Source: Sulfitobacter sp. (GTDB taxonomy: Bacteria > Pseudomonadota > Alphaproteobacteria > Rhodobacterales > Rhodobacteraceae). From it: a stretch of 49,020 nucleotides of DNA. The notes beneath the pieces are model-generated. The model had not been told where the DNA came from. It did not search any database and saw only the letters and a program-made list of their open reading frames with translations. Both the position numbers and the translations under genes were made by a program. The stretch is taken from assembly GCA_013002405.1 (NCBI GenBank), contig JABDKA010000198.1, forward strand, positions 1-49,020. Reading direction: 5' to 3'. Below are positions 47,486 through 49,020 of this stretch, one piece after another; within the stretch, counting starts at the first letter, position 1, and every line of letters begins with the position of its first letter.

Positions 47486-48286
47486 ATGTCTGAGCGCAAT
47501 AACGGCGTTTCCAATGCCCTGACGTATTCGGCGATGGGGATCATCGCGGGCATCGTTTTTGCCGCAGTGTTTTGGGTGGTTGCCGATTACGAAATCCTGC
47601 AGGCGATTTTTGCCGGGATCGTGACCGCGGTTATCGTGACCCTGCTGTTGGCCCTGATCCTGGGCAGCGGCAGCCGGGCGCAGGGCGGCCCCGTGGAACC
47701 GGGAAGCGCGGGCGTGGGTTCAGGCTCGGCCAGCGGCGATAAATCTCAGGCAGGGGGATCCTCCCCCGTTTCGGCCAGCGAAGGCGCGGGCACGGGCGCG
47801 GCGCACCTCACATCGGCAACTCCCTCCGCCACGCCGGTGCGCGCAGCAGAGGTCAAGCCAAGCAAGGAACTGCCGGGCCAGAAGGAGCTTTCAGGGCGCA
47901 AGGGCAGCTGGAAATACGAGGCCGAGCCGGGTCCGTCAGCGACCGAAAAAGCACCGAAAAAGACCGCAGCACCTGCCGCCAAGGCTGCAGCAGCCCCTGC
48001 GGCTGTCGGCCCCGAGGAGAAGCCCGACCTGATGGAGGCCCCCCGTGGCGGAAGTGCCGATGACCTCAAGAAAATCAGCGGGGTCGGCCCCAAGCTGGAG
48101 CAGACGCTGAACGATATGGGCATCTGGCACTTCGATCAGATTGCCAAGTGGACGGACACGGAGATAGCTTGGGTCGACAACCGGCTGAAGTTCAAGGGTC
48201 GCATTGTACGCGACGATTGGATCGGCCAATCCAAGGTCCTCGCAACGGGCGGCGAGACGGAATTCTCGAAGCGCAAGAAGAAGTAG
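47486..48286 (+). CDS. Membrane protein with C-terminal helix-hairpin-helix (H3TH-like) domain, nuo-associated
   Basis: A 266-residue protein between nuoE and nuoF. Two membrane helices (about 12-32 and 38-60) precede a Gly/Ser/Ala/Pro/Lys-rich linker (about 62-180). The C-terminal domain (about 185-262) contains LKKISGVGPKLEQTLNDMG and WHFDQIAKW and ends in a Lys-rich tail. It resembles COG3743-type proteins annotated as predicted flap-endonuclease-like, a label resting on fold only. The domain is clearly paralogous to the NuoE C-terminus just upstream. A role in assembling or anchoring complex I is more likely here than DNA cleavage. Confidence 0.8.
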   Translation: MSERNNGVSNALTYSAMGIIAGIVFAAVFWVVADYEILQAIFAGIVTAVIVTLLLALILGSGSRAQGGPVEPGSAGVGSGSASGDKSQAGGSSPVSASEGAGTGAAHLTSATPSATPVRAAEVKPSKELPGQKELSGRKGSWKYEAEPGPSATEKAPKKTAAPAAKAAAAPAAVGPEEKPDLMEAPRGGSADDLKKISGVGPKLEQTLNDMGIWHFDQIAKWTDTEIAWVDNRLKFKGRIVRDDWIGQSKVLATGGETEFSKRKKK

Positions 48287-48303
48287 ATCAGGATCGCCCT
48301 TTC

Positions 48304-48525
48304 ATGAACGAGCAAGAAGAAAAAGCCCTGTCCCGCAAGGGCCAGACCGCCGGTCTGGTGATTGCGGGTACGATGCTGATCTGGCTTGCCGCGAATTGGG
48401 TGGGACCCGCGCTGGGGCTCCCCGGACGCTACGCGATTCTGATCGATCTGTTGGCCCTGGCTGCGCTCTTTTGGGCAATGGTCGTGACCTATCAGATATG
48501 GCAGGCTCGCAAGGCCGATAAATAG
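48304..48525 (+). CDS. DUF5337-like small membrane protein
   Basis: A 73-residue protein from the ATG at 48304 (MNEQEEKALSRKGQTAGLVI), with two hydrophobic helices (about 15-32 and 43-62) and a charged C-terminus. From memory it resembles the DUF5337 proteins found in Rhodobacterales nuo operons, but this is not checked. It lies 17 bp after the preceding gene. Confidence 0.65.
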   Translation: MNEQEEKALSRKGQTAGLVIAGTMLIWLAANWVGPALGLPGRYAILIDLLALAALFWAMVVTYQIWQARKADK

Positions 48526-48572
48526 TGGACGCAAGGGCCCGGATGGGGCCATCGCAGACGTAAGGAACGCAC

Positions 48573-49020
48573 ATGCTTGCAGATCAGGACCGCATCTTCA
48601 CCAATATCTACGGGATGCATGACCGCACCTTGAAGGGTGCGCAGGCGCGCGGCCACTGGGACGGCACCGCCGGGATCCTTGCCAAGGGCCGCGAATGGAT
48701 CGTGGACCAAATGAAGGCTTCCGGCCTGCGGGGCCGTGGCGGCGCGGGCTTTCCAACCGGGCTCAAGTGGTCCTTCATGCCCAAGGAAAGCGACGGGCGC
48801 CCGGCCTACCTTGTGATCAATGCCGACGAATCCGAGCCGGGCACCTGCAAGGATCGCGAGATCATGCGCCACGATCCGCATACGCTGATCGAAGGGTGCC
48901 TCATTGCCTCCTTCGCGATGAATGCGCACGCTTGCTATATCTACATCCGTGGGGAGTATATCCGCGAGCGTGAGGCGCTTCAGGCCGCGATTGACGAGGC
49001 CTATGAGGCCGGTCTGCTCG
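48573..49020 (+). CDS. nuoF: NADH-quinone oxidoreductase subunit F (5' part, cut by window end)
   Basis: 51-kDa subunit that binds NADH and FMN; about 149 codons are visible before the window ends. The FMN/NADH-binding motif [18 protein letters not shown] (about residues 51-68) is present, followed by [20 protein letters not shown] and [13 protein letters not shown], all typical. The start ATG at 48573 follows TAAGGAACGC, with a good ribosome site. Confidence 0.95.
   Translation, partial: MLADQDRIFTNIYGMHDRTLKGAQARGHWDGTAGILAKGREWIVDQMKASGLRGRGGAGFPTGLKWSFMPKESDGRPAYLVINADESEPGTCKDREIMRHDPHTLIEGCLIASFAMNAHACYIYIRGEYIREREALQAAIDEAYEAGLL

Overview
The window comes from a GC-rich alphaproteobacterial chromosome, most likely a marine member of the Rhodobacteraceae (Roseobacter group). 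The evidence is gene content and gene style: an alphaproteobacterial 14-subunit-type nuo operon with extra small ORFs and a long-tailed NuoE, a leucine-degradation (liu/ivd-mcc) operon, fused-type pntAB, DUF3422 and YeeE/YedE genes, and dense ATGA-coupled operons. I cannot name the genus. I see no rRNA, tRNA, CRISPR array, transposase, integrase or phage gene, and no gene-free stretch longer than about 300 bases; the largest gaps, about 305 bp at 11310-11614 and about 265 bp at 42491-42755, are divergent promoter regions.

Layout. 108-3192: pntAB transhydrogenase, then a terminator. 3296-7200: MATE exporter, DUF3422 membrane protein, and a YeeE/YedE sulfur-compound transporter that overlaps DUF3422 tail to tail. 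7404-18563: a peptide-type ABC importer (permeases and binding protein on minus, fused double ATPase on plus) with an ArgE-like deacetylase, a DAO-family FAD oxidoreductase and two tandem M20D amidohydrolases. This reads as an uptake-and-deacylation island for peptides or N-acylated amino acids. 18756-19733: an SDR. 19738-23069 (minus): moaA, waaA and a GT4 glycosyltransferase. 23156-25006: a lipoprotein, an AlkD-like protein and a flavin split-barrel protein. 25016-28190 (minus): glmS and glmU, with a single-base frameshift in glmS. 28317-30187: a Gph-like HAD phosphatase coupled to a DegT aminotransferase. 30245-30721: a general-stress flavin-binding protein.

30861-40259 is the leucine-catabolic operon: ivd, a small membrane-anchored ORF, an acyl-CoA synthetase, mccB, an ASCH protein, mccA, a GST, HMG-CoA lyase and a methylglutaconyl-CoA hydratase-like crotonase. 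Together they convert isovaleryl-CoA to acetyl-CoA and acetoacetate. A -35/-10 promoter and a perfect palindrome precede ivd. 40272-42490 holds a polytopic membrane protein, an ABC-exporter membrane domain with no ATPase, and a SpoIIAA-like protein.

42756 to the window end is the nuo operon: nuoA, B, C, two tiny ORFs, nuoD, a small secreted protein, nuoE, a membrane protein, a DUF5337-like protein and the 5' part of nuoF. The C-terminus of NuoE and the C-terminus of the next protein carry the same helix-hairpin-helix-like domain, the most intriguing architecture in the window. Two families of short dispersed intergenic repeats are also present: a paired-arm palindrome near 9.5, 17.3 and 23.7 kb, and a 24-bp motif near 14.65 and 35.95 kb.
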